Of a stretch of 64,000 nucleotides of DNA, positions 8,128 to 15,605 are shown piece by piece. Source of the DNA: Actinomycetes bacterium (lineage in GTDB: Bacteria; Actinomycetota; Acidimicrobiia; Acidimicrobiales; RAAP-2); assembly GCA_021779855.1 (NCBI GenBank), contig JAJXZW010000006.1, forward strand, positions 1 to 64,000. Reading direction: 5' to 3'. The first letter of the stretch is position 1. Each line of letters starts with the position of its first letter. The notes under the pieces were generated by a model. That model saw only the letters and a list, made by a program, of their open reading frames with translations. It ran no database searches and had not been told where the DNA came from. Made by a program: the position numbers and the translations under genes.

Positions 8128-8358
8128 TCAGGCGACGGCGGTGCGCAGTGGCGCGGACGAGGCGCACTCGTCGCGGAGCTCGAGCGTCGTCACGCTCGAG
8201 CGGGTTTCGTCCGGCTCGGGGGTGGGCCCCAGGATCCACGCCGCCTTGAGCAGGTCGGTCAGGGTGACCCGGCTCGCGGAGTCCGGCCCACTCCGGCCAC
8301 CCGGGTGCAGGGTCACGACCGTCGGCTCGTCCTCGACGCCAATCTGGTTGATGAGCAT
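8128..8358 (-). CDS. 76-residue small protein, unknown
   Basis: Starts MLINQIGVEDEPTVVTLHPG. The ATG at 8356-8358 is preceded by an excellent Shine-Dalgarno sequence (GGAGG, four bases upstream). That is unusual in a window where many genes look leaderless, so it argues for real translation. There is no signal peptide or membrane segment. The middle (VTLTDLLKAAWILGP) is a probable amphipathic helix, and one Cys sits near the C-terminus (RDECASS). It lies between a phosphoesterase gene and a radical SAM/SPASM gene on the same strand. Such enzymes sometimes modify small peptides, but nothing here proves that role. Confidence 0.6.
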   Translation of the reverse strand: MLINQIGVEDEPTVVTLHPGGRSGPDSASRVTLTDLLKAAWILGPTPEPDETRSSVTTLELRDECASSAPLRTAVA

Positions 8359-8469
8359 CACTCCTCCAGCATCACTCGCCCGCCGGGGCTGAAGGCGGCC
8401 ACCGGCCTCCCTCACCCTAGGCCCGACAGCCCTCGCGCACGGGGAGGCCGAGCCCGCGCACCCGGGCGC

Positions 8470-8475
8470 TACCCT
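8470..8475 (+). promoter_or_regulatory. -10 box of leaderless promoter for PPOX-fold gene
   Basis: TACCCT followed by exactly six bases and then the GTG at 8482. Transcription should begin at or within a base of the start codon. The same layout, with the same hexamer and spacing, occurs at 61820. Confidence 0.6.
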
Positions 8476-8481
8476 CGGCTC

Positions 8482-8913
8482 GTGATCGAGGAGATGACGA
8501 GCGCCGAGGTCGAGGAGTTCCTCCTCACCCACAGGGTCGGACGGGTCGGCTGCCGCGACGGCGAGGACACCTACGTGGTGCCCGTGATCTACGCCTGGCA
8601 CGAGGGGTGCGCCTACGCCTACACCACCGAGGGCAAGAAGGTGGCGCTGATGCGACGCCACGGTCGCGTCGGCTTCGAAGTCGACGAGTACCGCCCCGAC
8701 GGGGGCTGGCGCTCGGTCATCCTCCAGGGCCTCTACGAGGAGCTCGACGCCGAGGGGGCCGCACTCACCCTTGACCTCCTGCGCCAGCGGATGGCCGCGA
8801 CCGGCTCCGCCGGGCGCGGCCCCTCGCGCGAGTCCGGGGGCTCGGGACGAGCGCCCGTGGCCTTCAGGGTCCGGGCCGAGACGCTCAGCGGGCGACGAGT
8901 CGAGCGGGGCTGA
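8482..8913 (+). CDS. PPOX (pyridoxamine 5'-phosphate oxidase)-fold flavin-binding protein
   Basis: A 143-residue split-barrel protein. The family signature is in the first 70 residues: EEFLLTHRVGRVGCRDGED, then VVPVIYAWHEGCAYAYTTEG, then KKVALMRRHGRVGFEVDEY. This is the pattern of small FMN- or F420-binding PPOX-like proteins. The GTG at 8482 is chosen because a TACCCT box lies six bases before it; an ATG at 8494 is an alternative. The last 29 bases overlap the convergent radical SAM gene. The C-terminal third is low-complexity and may be disordered. Substrate unknown. Confidence 0.72.
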   Translation: MIEEMTSAEVEEFLLTHRVGRVGCRDGEDTYVVPVIYAWHEGCAYAYTTEGKKVALMRRHGRVGFEVDEYRPDGGWRSVILQGLYEELDAEGAALTLDLLRQRMAATGSAGRGPSRESGGSGRAPVAFRVRAETLSGRRVERG

Positions 8914-10066
8914 CCCGTGCCCCGGACGCGGCGAGGGGCTCGGCGACCAGCAGGCACCCCGGGTCCGAGGCCAGGGCGTCCCCGAAGGTGGCGAAGGCTC
9001 GCGAACGTGAGCCGCCACAGAGGTTGGCGTGGACGCAGCGCCCGCACGGTCCCGAGAACTCCGCCGCCCGGATCGAGCGAAGGAGCGGGTGGCGCTGGTA
9101 GATCTCGGTGAGGCGCGTCTCGCGCACGTTGCCGAGGGAGAGGGGCAGGAAGCCCGACGGGTAGACGTCGCCGTTCGCGCCGACAAAGACGATCCCCTTG
9201 CCGTCGCGGGTCGCCGCGCTCGGCGCCCGAGGGGTGGCGCTCGGCGGCCCGAGGAGCTCCTCGAGGCGCGCCGACAGGCGACGGTAGAGCGGGCCCCCGC
9301 CGCCCGTCCCCTCGAGGGCGACGCGGCGAAAGAAGGGCGCCTCGACGGTGCGCACCGTGACCCCGTAGCGCGACGCGTCCACGAGGAGTCGGCACACGTC
9401 CTCGTTCTCCCGGGGCGTGGTGGAGGGGATGGCCGACCCGCGGCCCGTCGTGATGAGGAAGAAGACCTCCCAGACGTCGGCGCCGTGCTCGGCGACGATC
9501 GCCGCGACGTCGGCGAGCTCCTCGAGGTTCGAGGGCATGACCGTCGTGTTCACCTGCGTGGAGAAGCCCTGTCCCACGAGCAGGTCGATCGCCGCGAGGG
9601 TGGACTCGAAGTGGCCCTCGATCCCCCGCAGGGTGTCGTGGGACGCGGGTCCGGCACCGTCGAGGCTCAGCGAGGCGCTCTTCACCCCCACCTCGCGCAG
9701 CGCGCGCAGGGTCGGCGCCGTCAGCCGCGGGGAGACCGAGGGGGCGACGGCCACTGGGAGGTGGGCCTCGTGGGCGTGGCGGGCCAGCTCCACGAGGTCG
9801 CCGCGCATCAGGCAGTCCCCGCCCGTCAGCACCAGAATCGGCCGGGGGCTGCCGAGGGTCGCCAGGTCGTCGATGAGGGCGAGGCCCTCGTCGGTCGTCA
9901 GCTCGTCGGGCCCCCCGGCGAGCTGGGCGTCGGCCCGGCAGTGGCGACAGGCCAACGGGCAGGCCTTGGTCGTCTCCCAGAAGACGAGCAGGGGGCGGCG
10001 GTCAAAGGAGATCGCCCGGTGCGCCGGAGCCGGTGCGCCCTCGGCCCGTGGTGTGTCGTCGGTCAC
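8885..10066 (-). CDS. Radical SAM/SPASM protein (TIGR04053-like)
   Basis: A 393-residue enzyme. The radical SAM 4Fe-4S motif is ETTKACPLACRHCRA (CxxxCxxC) near residue 30. LVLTGGDCLMR follows, the GGE-like SAM-binding strand with D instead of E. The C-terminal SPASM-like region has CGRCVHANLCGG and a later Cys (DPGCLLV). The opening FDRRPLLVFWETT resembles the TIGR04053 group, related to the PqqE/NirJ type of maturases. The start is taken at the GTG 10064-10066 because earlier codons are not protein-like. Overlapping convergent PPOX and nearby small-protein genes could supply a substrate or partner; no substrate is known. Confidence 0.78.
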   Translation of the reverse strand: MTDDTPRAEGAPAPAHRAISFDRRPLLVFWETTKACPLACRHCRADAQLAGGPDELTTDEGLALIDDLATLGSPRPILVLTGGDCLMRGDLVELARHAHEAHLPVAVAPSVSPRLTAPTLRALREVGVKSASLSLDGAGPASHDTLRGIEGHFESTLAAIDLLVGQGFSTQVNTTVMPSNLEELADVAAIVAEHGADVWEVFFLITTGRGSAIPSTTPRENEDVCRLLVDASRYGVTVRTVEAPFFRRVALEGTGGGGPLYRRLSARLEELLGPPSATPRAPSAATRDGKGIVFVGANGDVYPSGFLPLSLGNVRETRLTEIYQRHPLLRSIRAAEFSGPCGRCVHANLCGGSRSRAFATFGDALASDPGCLLVAEPLAASGARVSPARLVAR

Positions 10067-10597
10067 GTCGAGTGACCCTACGAGCCCCGGGGCGGCCGGC
10101 ACTAGCGACTTTGGTCCCGAGTGGACCTTCGTCCCGGCCGGCGTGACGCCGGACGTGGGAGGCGGAGCCACCGTGACGCGTCCCGACGAGCCCGCCCGCC
10201 CACCCCGGCTCCTCGTGATCGCCGCCACCGGGTGGCACGCGAGGGACGCGCTCTGGCGCCTGCGTCGCCCCCTCGGCTCGCTCGTCGGCGGGCGCGGAAC
10301 GCGCCGGGGCGGTCACGCCCGACGCGGGGTGGGCGCGCCCCCGAGATCTGGCGCGTCACGGTCCTCGAGGCACCCCGACGGCTCCCACGGTGCGCCGAGG
10401 TGCGCCCGCCCGGAATCGGTCCCCGCCGTCGAGGTCGCGCCGGCCGGGCGCGCATCCGCCCTCACCCCGACGCGACCTCCCGCCCGCGCGAGCTGCTCGC
10501 TCGCCCCGGCCGGTACGTGATGGGATTGCCCCATCGCTTCGTCCTCCCGGGGCTGTGGGCCGGCGTCGCGCCGCCACGACCGGCCCGGTCGGCGACC
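10067..10597. other. 530-base stretch without a convincing gene
   Basis: Very GC-rich. Frames are open on both strands but show no domain, no plausible start signal and poor amino-acid composition. A short hairpin (GATGGG / CCCATC arms, 10518-10535) lies just beyond the frameshifted GNAT gene and may help end its transcript. Otherwise I see nothing. Confidence 0.5.
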
Positions 10598-11151
10598 TCA
10601 GCGCGGAGGCGCGTGGCCCACGATGACGTGGTCGGCCGCCACGTCGGGGCGGTGCGGGATCGGCTGACGGCGCTCGCTCCAGCCCCCCGGGCCGAACGCC
10701 GCGTCGGCCACCCGGTGCCAGAACGCCCCGGCCCGGGGGTTCTCGTGTGGAGCGCGATCTCCCAGGTCCCCTGGTGGCGGGTGATCGTCTCGAGCGCGAG
10801 ACGCGAGCCCACGCCATCGCGACGCACGACGGGCGACACCCAGAACGCCGCGAGCGACCACCGGGACGGCGCGAGCCTCTCGACGAGGGCGAAGGCGATG
10901 GGCGCCGGCTCGCTGGTGTTGGGATGGTCGCGCCAGGCGAGGTAGCCGTGATGGTCGGGCGACGGGTAGGCGTCGAGCGGACGATGCGCGTAGCGCCCGT
11001 CGGCGTAGGGCAGGCCGCGCACCACGAGCGCGAGGTCGTGGCGGAAGACCTGGTAGAGCCACGCCACGATGGGCCACTCGCCGACCTCGACCGGGCGGAT
11101 GGACGCGAGGGGCGAGGCACGCACCCGACCGGGAGCGTCGTCGTCCGTCAC
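10598..11151 (-). pseudogene. GNAT-family N-acetyltransferase, frameshifted
   Basis: The first about 135 codons give a GNAT core: IRPVEVGEWPIVAWLYQVFR, FALVERLAPSRWSLAAFWV, and the acetyl-CoA loop SPVVRRDGVGSRLALETI (a VxxxxRxxGxGxxL pattern). After WEIALH the frame becomes arginine/glycine-rich noise. Shifting by one base near 10745 restores the expected closing strand and helix, ENPRAGAFWHRVADAAFG, and stops at 10598. So a one-base deletion breaks the gene, or there is a sequencing error. Intact, it would be about 184 residues and transfer an acetyl group to an unknown amine. It lies 15 bases before the membrane-protein pair. Confidence 0.65.
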
Positions 11152-11166
11152 GCGACGCCCGAGGGG

Positions 11167-11574
11167 CTAGGCGTCGGCGTAGCGAGCGGACGTGAAGGCG
11201 ATCGTGGTGGGCACGCTCACCGCGAAGATCACGAGCATCAGGGTCACCTCGGCGAGGGTCACGCCCCGGGTGTGGTCGTGGACGAAGGCGAACTCGATCA
11301 TCCCCGACGTGACGACGTAGGCGAGCAGAGACCAGCGGAACAGGCGCAGGAAGGTCGACCAGGCGAAGTCGGGAATCCGGCTCAGCAGCACCAGGGCCAC
11401 CGCCATCAGTGCGTACGCGAGGACGGTCAGGACTGTCGGAACCGCGAGCGGCGCCCGACGCGGGGCGTAGGTGGCGATGAGGATCCCGCCCACGATGACA
11501 CACCCGAGCGCCGTCGTCGAGAGCCAGTCCACCGGCGGCATCGAGCGTTCGGCGACGGCCGCGGGGGCGCTCAT
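11167..11574 (-). CDS. Small four-helix membrane protein
   Basis: A 135-residue protein with four predicted membrane helices: TALGCVIVGGILIATYA, VLTVLAYALMAVALVLL, LLAYVVTSGMIEFAFV and EVTLMLVIFAVSVPTTIAFT. Its ATG overlaps the stop of the upstream membrane-protein gene (ATGA at 11571-11574). The two are therefore coupled and probably form a complex. No family is recognised. Confidence 0.6.
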   Translation of the reverse strand: MSAPAAVAERSMPPVDWLSTTALGCVIVGGILIATYAPRRAPLAVPTVLTVLAYALMAVALVLLSRIPDFAWSTFLRLFRWSLLAYVVTSGMIEFAFVHDHTRGVTLAEVTLMLVIFAVSVPTTIAFTSARYADA

Positions 11575-12170
11575 CGCGAGGCGACCCGGGTCATGATCAC
11601 GAGGGTGGCGATCTGCATCACCCCGGTCACACCGGCCGTGTAGACGAAGCGCTGCATCAGCCGCCCGATGCGCTGGCCGTTCGGCTGGGGCTTCCTCATC
11701 TCCATCAGGACGGCGATGTTCGCCGGCTCGAGGACACCCAGGGCGATCACCGCCATGACGCCAACGACGATGAACGAGGCGATGAGCCACGCGTGATTCG
11801 GGCTCCCCACCGCGAGGTTGCCGAGGTTCCCCGCGATCTGGAAGCCCGTGGCCAGCGTCATGAGCACCACGGTGGGCATCAAGACGACCATCTTGGGCAT
11901 GAAGCGCGACGAGAACTCGGCCCGGGCCGAGGTCGAGAGCCGGCCGAGGATGGGGCCCACGATGAGGCCGACGAAGAGGTCGATGGCCGTCCACAGCCCG
12001 CCGCCCGCGACGTGGCAGAAGACGAGACCCCACTTCCAGTTCTCGCCGATCGAGAGAGCGACGAAGACGACGACGAGCACGCTCACCGGGAGGGCCCGGA
12101 GCGGCACGACCCGAATCGCGGGACGCGGACCGAGCTCACTCGACACGTAGGCCGACTCAACGCTCGCCAC
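11571..12170 (-). CDS. Membrane protein with conserved FCHVAGGG motif
   Basis: A 199-residue integral membrane protein with about five helices. A conserved-looking motif, GLVFCHVAGGGLWTAIDLFV, sits at the second helix, and FMPKMVVLMPTVVLMTLATG forms the third. Layout and the intramembrane His/Gly cluster recall DUF2269/CopD-like proteins, where His may bind metal or heme, but identity is not certain. The GTG at 12168-12170 is used because AAGGGGG lies just upstream and a TATAGT -10 box (12194-12199, minus strand) precedes it; a longer frame would start inside that box. It forms a unit with the downstream small membrane protein. Confidence 0.6.
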   Translation of the reverse strand: MASVESAYVSSELGPRPAIRVVPLRALPVSVLVVVFVALSIGENWKWGLVFCHVAGGGLWTAIDLFVGLIVGPILGRLSTSARAEFSSRFMPKMVVLMPTVVLMTLATGFQIAGNLGNLAVGSPNHAWLIASFIVVGVMAVIALGVLEPANIAVLMEMRKPQPNGQRIGRLMQRFVYTAGVTGVMQIATLVIMTRVASR

Positions 12171-12226
12171 GGCACCCCCTTCGCGACGACGCAACTATAG
12201 CCAGCCGCGCCGCGCGGCGAGGGCCT

Positions 12227-12790
12227 CTACAACGAGGCCAGTAGGGCGAGGGCCCGCTCGTTGAGGAGTCGGGCGCTCTCCTCGTCGTAGTCGCCCCAGG
12301 ACGCGTCGGCGAAGAGGTGGCCGCTCCCGGGGTAGAGGAAGAGCTCGGCGCCGTCGACCGACTCGACGAGGCTCTGGGCCTGGTCCATCTCGACCCAGGG
12401 GTCCGCCTCGGCGACGTGCACCTGCAGCCGGAGCCCCTCGGGCCAGGCGAGCTCCATCGTCGCCAGCGAGAGCCCACCGTGGAAGAGGAGGGCCGCGCGG
12501 GCCCCGGGGGCCGACGGGGCGACGAACTGGGCGCACACCGAGCCCAGCGAGAAGCCGGCGAAGGCGGTGGTCGTCGGGTGCTCGGCGCCGATCGCCGCGG
12601 CCACGGCGATCCAGTGCTCCATCCCCGTCGCGTCGACGAACTCGACGGCCTCGTCGAGGTCGGAGAACGTGCGCCCCTCGTAGAGGTCGGGGACGTGCAC
12701 GACGTGGCCCTCGTCGCGCCAGCCCTGGGCGAACTCGGCCACGCCCGGGGTGAGCCCCAGCGCGTGGTGGAACAGTACGACCTCGGCCAT
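12227..12790 (-). CDS. Dienelactone-hydrolase-family alpha/beta hydrolase
   Basis: A 187-residue single-domain hydrolase. An N-terminal strand, VVLFHHALGLTPGV, carries the oxyanion-side loop. The nucleophile elbow is GFSLGSV (Ser, where classical dienelactone hydrolases have Cys). The acid is in VAEADPWVEMD, and the His in PGSGHLFADASWGDYD, which is typical of the DLH family. It probably acts on small esters or lactones in the cytosol. ATG start with GGGGGG upstream. A TAGGTT box about 30 bases before the start may be its -10. The upstream neighbour is divergent. Confidence 0.75.
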   Translation of the reverse strand: MAEVVLFHHALGLTPGVAEFAQGWRDEGHVVHVPDLYEGRTFSDLDEAVEFVDATGMEHWIAVAAAIGAEHPTTTAFAGFSLGSVCAQFVAPSAPGARAALLFHGGLSLATMELAWPEGLRLQVHVAEADPWVEMDQAQSLVESVDGAELFLYPGSGHLFADASWGDYDEESARLLNERALALLASL

Positions 12791-12864
12791 GGGTCCCCCC
12801 GACGAACTGTGCGCAACCTACCCCAGCCCCGTCACGGGTACGGCCGGCGGCGGGGGGTGGCGAG

Positions 12865-12870
12865 TACATT
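12865..12870 (+). promoter_or_regulatory. -10 box for cis-prenyltransferase gene
   Basis: TACATT, 29 bases before the ATG. It implies a short leader that contains the GGAG used as ribosome-binding site. Confidence 0.45.
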
Positions 12871-12899
12871 GGCCTGGAGCCTCAGATCTCGGAGTGTGC

Positions 12900-13679
12900 A
12901 TGGCCCTACAGCGGACCGCCTACCGCTACTACGAGCGCCGACTCGCCGCGGCCCTGCCCGCCGACCGGCTCCCGCGCCACGTGGGCGTGATCGCCGACGG
13001 CCACCGCCGCTTCGCGCGCGAGATGACCGATGGCGAGTATCGGGCCAGTTACGAGGCCGGCATGCGCAAGCTCGAGGAGCTTATCGAGTGGTGCGCCGAG
13101 CTCGGCATCGGTGCCGTCACGGCCTGGGTCCTCTCGACCGAGAACCTGGCGCGGCCGGCGGCTGAGCTCGACCCCTACTTCGAGGTCCTCACCGACCTCT
13201 TCGGTCGCCTGCCGCGGGTCGCCCAGCGGTTGGCCTTCACCCTCACCGTGAGCGGGAGCCTCGACCTGCTGCCGCCGGACCTCGCGCTCGCCGCGAAGGC
13301 GGCGGCCGACAAGACCGCCGGCGTCGCCACCCCGGCCATGACCGTCAACATCGCGCTCTGCTACGGCGGCCGTCAGGAGGTCGTCGACGCGGCCCGATCG
13401 CTCGTCGCCGACCTCCTCGCCGACGGGGTCGCCCCCGAGGACCTGCCCGAGCGCATCGACGCCCAGGGCCTCGCGCGCAACCTCTACGCCGCCGACCTGC
13501 CCGACATCGACCTCGTCATCCGCACCAGCGGCGAGTCCCGACTCTCGGGCTTCCTGCTCTGGCAGTCGGCCTTCGCCGAGTTCGCCTTCGTCGATCCCTA
13601 CTGGCCCGCCTTCCGCAAGGTCGACCTGTTGCGTGCCCTGCGCGACTTCACCCGTCGTGAGCGGCGCTTCGGCAAGTAG
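12900..13679 (+). CDS. Cis-prenyltransferase (UppS family)
   Basis: A 259-residue Z-isoprenyl diphosphate synthase. It condenses isopentenyl diphosphate onto an allylic primer to make polyprenyl diphosphates for cell-wall carrier lipids. Signature: HVGVIADGHRRFARE (residues about 27-41) holds the catalytic Asp; the Asn of the usual DGNxRW is His here and Trp is Phe. Later motifs are AWVLSTENLARP, INIALCYGGR-type VNIALCYGGRQE, and DLVIRTSGESRLSGFLLWQS. The last contains the Arg/Ser residues that bind IPP. The length resembles short-chain mycobacterial enzymes such as Rv1086. ATG with GGAG six bases upstream. The DinB-like gene follows after two bases. Confidence 0.85.
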   Translation: MALQRTAYRYYERRLAAALPADRLPRHVGVIADGHRRFAREMTDGEYRASYEAGMRKLEELIEWCAELGIGAVTAWVLSTENLARPAAELDPYFEVLTDLFGRLPRVAQRLAFTLTVSGSLDLLPPDLALAAKAAADKTAGVATPAMTVNIALCYGGRQEVVDAARSLVADLLADGVAPEDLPERIDAQGLARNLYAADLPDIDLVIRTSGESRLSGFLLWQSAFAEFAFVDPYWPAFRKVDLLRALRDFTRRERRFGK

Positions 13680-13681
13680 CC

Positions 13682-14203
13682 GTGTCGCCCTTCGACGAGC
13701 GCTGCCCGGTCTGCGGGTTCCGCTGGAGCGCCGTGGACCCGGCCGAGGTCGCGGGCCGCGTGCGGGGCGCGACCGAGGAGATCATCGCGACGCTCTCGGC
13801 GATGGGACCTCGGGTGGGCGAGCGGATGGCGCCGGAACGGTGGTCAGCGCTCGAGTACGGCGGCCACGTGCGCGACGTCCTCGTCTCGTTGCGCGAGCGA
13901 GTCCTGCTGGCGTGCGCCTCGCCCGAGATCGCCGTCGCGCCCAGCATGTTCCGCGACGAGCGAGTCGATCTCGGCTTCTACGCCCGTGACACCCTCGAGA
14001 CCGTCACCACCGAGTTGCGGGCTCTGGGCGCGCTCTTCGGGCGCACCGTCGCGTGCGTCCCGTCGGGCCTCCGGGACCGCACCCTCCTCTTCCCCGGCCG
14101 GGACGAGCCGGTGAGCGTCGCCTGGCTGGGCGCCCAGGCCGTACACGAGTGCGAGCACCATCTCGCCGACGTCCGCGAGGACCTGGCCCGCACCATGGCC
14201 TAG
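13682..14203 (+). CDS. DinB-superfamily four-helix protein
   Basis: A 173-residue protein. The N-terminus has a CPVCGF zinc-ribbon half (one CxxC pair). Four helices of the DinB/YfiT type follow, with metal-ligand-like histidines in WSALEYGGHVRDVL and AVHECEHHLADVRE. This fold is used by several metal-dependent thiol-S-transferases. The GTG starts two bases after the prenyltransferase stop, so it is translationally linked. Activity cannot be assigned. Confidence 0.7.
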   Translation: MSPFDERCPVCGFRWSAVDPAEVAGRVRGATEEIIATLSAMGPRVGERMAPERWSALEYGGHVRDVLVSLRERVLLACASPEIAVAPSMFRDERVDLGFYARDTLETVTTELRALGALFGRTVACVPSGLRDRTLLFPGRDEPVSVAWLGAQAVHECEHHLADVREDLARTMA

Positions 14204-14222
14204 GGCGATCCGCCGCGGTCCC

Positions 14223-14228
14223 TACACT
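14223..14228 (+). promoter_or_regulatory. -10 box of leaderless promoter for TMEM175-like gene
   Basis: TACACT, then seven bases, then the ATG at 14236. Fits the leaderless pattern seen elsewhere in the window. Confidence 0.55.
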
Positions 14229-14235
14229 TCAGCCG

Positions 14236-14835
14236 ATGGAGGGCCACCACGAGGTCATCGCGGCCAAGCGGCTCGAGTCGTTCAGCGACGGCGTCATGGC
14301 GGTCGTCATCACGCTCATGGCCTTCGAGCTGCGCCCGCCGGCGGGTGTCGCGTGGTACCAGATCGAGCACCGGCTGCCCAACCTGCTCGTCTACGTCCTC
14401 AGCTTCACCGCCGTCGCGATCTACTGGGTCAACCACCACCACCTGATGCGAGTGGTCGAGTCCATTTCGGGCGCCGTCATGTGGGCCAACCTGGCCCTGC
14501 TCTTCTGGCTCTCGCTCGTCCCCTTCGCCACCCAGTGGGTCGCCAGCGCCTACCGCGACACCGCCCCGGCGGTGGCCTACGGGGTCGTCGCGGTCGGGGC
14601 GGCCGTCACGTACTACGTCCTCGTGCGGACCCTCCTGCGCGCCAACCACCACGACCGCCGGCTGGTGCGCGCGCTCGGGGTCGACGTAAAGGGGCTCCTC
14701 TCGGTCGTCCTCTACCTCGCGGGCATCGGCCTCGCCTTCGTCTCGCCCTACCTCATGTACGGCTGCGCGGCGGCCGTCTCGACGATGTGGATCATCCCGG
14801 ACCGGCGCCTCGCCGGGCGCCGGACCAGGGGATGA
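14236..14835 (+). CDS. TMEM175-family (DUF1211) membrane protein, putative K+ channel
   Basis: A 199-residue protein with about six membrane helices. The family signature KRLESFSDGVMAVVITL (R/KxxxFSDGV) opens helix 1; in TMEM175 channels this helix lines the pore. YWVNHHHLMR in the third segment is also typical. Bacterial members have one such repeat unit and assemble as tetramers. Start fixed by the TACACT box seven bases upstream. Nothing further downstream is coupled to it. Confidence 0.8.
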   Translation: MEGHHEVIAAKRLESFSDGVMAVVITLMAFELRPPAGVAWYQIEHRLPNLLVYVLSFTAVAIYWVNHHHLMRVVESISGAVMWANLALLFWLSLVPFATQWVASAYRDTAPAVAYGVVAVGAAVTYYVLVRTLLRANHHDRRLVRALGVDVKGLLSVVLYLAGIGLAFVSPYLMYGCAAAVSTMWIIPDRRLAGRRTRG

Positions 14836-15122
14836 GCGTCGTGAGGCGGAAGGGGTGACCGGACGGGTCGAGGTGGACCCGGGGGTTGGTCACCGTCGGA
14901 CCCGGCGGGCGGACGGTGGTCCTCGACCCGCGAGGTGACGAGCCACGTCCTCGCGATCGACACCACGACGACGCCCTCGGTAGCGGAGGCCCCGCCGTCG
15001 AGGACCCCGCCCCGAGGGCCCCGAGAGTCGCCGGGTCGGCGTGGTCCAGCGCCACCACCCCGACCCGCACCGGCCCCTCCGCCCCGGCACCTAGACCCTC
15101 GGGCTCACGCTCCCGCGTCGGA
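14836..15122. other. Non-coding or decayed stretch before marR
   Basis: GC-rich. Several overlapping frames carry short protein-like phrases (for example PRVHLDPSGHPFRLTTLIP on the minus strand) that jump between frames. It may be a decayed gene, but no family is recognisable. Confidence 0.35.
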
Positions 15123-15125
15123 TGC

Positions 15126-15139
15126 TTGCCGGCAGGCAA
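15126..15139. promoter_or_regulatory. Probable MarR operator
   Basis: TTGCC GGCA GGCAA: perfect five-base arms around four bases. It occupies the -35 region of the promoter whose -10 (TAGACT, 15147-15152) drives the marR-MFS pair. Placement suggests autorepression. Confidence 0.55.
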
Positions 15140-15146
15140 TTACCTC

Positions 15147-15152
15147 TAGACT
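15147..15152 (+). promoter_or_regulatory. -10 box of leaderless promoter for marR-MFS
   Basis: TAGACT, six bases, then the GTG at 15159. Confidence 0.6.
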
Positions 15153-15158
15153 GAGGCC

Positions 15159-15605
15159 GTGGCCGAGACCCTGACCCGCACCCAGGCCGCCGGGCGGCTG
15201 CGCACGGCGCTCGGCCGGCTCAACCGGTACCTGCGCCTGGCCCACCCCGACACCGACCTCTCCCCCAGCCAGAGCGAGGTCCTCGCGGCCGTGGCCCGAG
15301 CCGACGGGATCGCCTCGGGCGACCTCGCCGCGAGCGAGGGGCTCAACCCGACGATGGTCTCGCGCATCGTGGCCAAGCTCGAGGCCGAAGGCCTGGTCGA
15401 GCGCTCCGCCGACGAGGTCGACGCCCGGGTCGTGCGCATCTCGCCCACCGCGCGGGGTCGTCGGCTCGTCCAGACCATGCGCGACGAGCGCACCGACGCG
15501 CTCGCGCGAGCCCTCGAGTCGCTCCCCTCGACCCAGCGACGCCGCCTCATCGAGGCCCTCCCGGCCCTCGAGGCGGTCGTCGAGACCCTGCGCGAGGAGC
15601 GGTGA
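15159..15605 (+). CDS. MarR-family transcriptional regulator
   Basis: A 148-residue winged-helix regulator. The recognition helix region is ASGDLAASEGLNPTMVSRIV, followed by the KLEAEGLVERSADEVDARVV wing with the DxR signature of MarR proteins. N- and C-terminal helices form the dimer. It overlaps the MFS exporter by GTGA (15602-15605), so it almost certainly controls that exporter and itself through the TTGCC-N4-GGCAA palindrome at the promoter. Ligand unknown, probably a small phenolic or drug exported by its partner. Confidence 0.85.
   Translation: MAETLTRTQAAGRLRTALGRLNRYLRLAHPDTDLSPSQSEVLAAVARADGIASGDLAASEGLNPTMVSRIVAKLEAEGLVERSADEVDARVVRISPTARGRRLVQTMRDERTDALARALESLPSTQRRRLIEALPALEAVVETLREER

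Noticed and set aside
11571..12194. A TTG start at 12194 for the FCHVAGGG membrane protein
   Set aside because: It would lie inside the TATAGT -10 box; the GTG at 12170 has a good ribosome-binding site.
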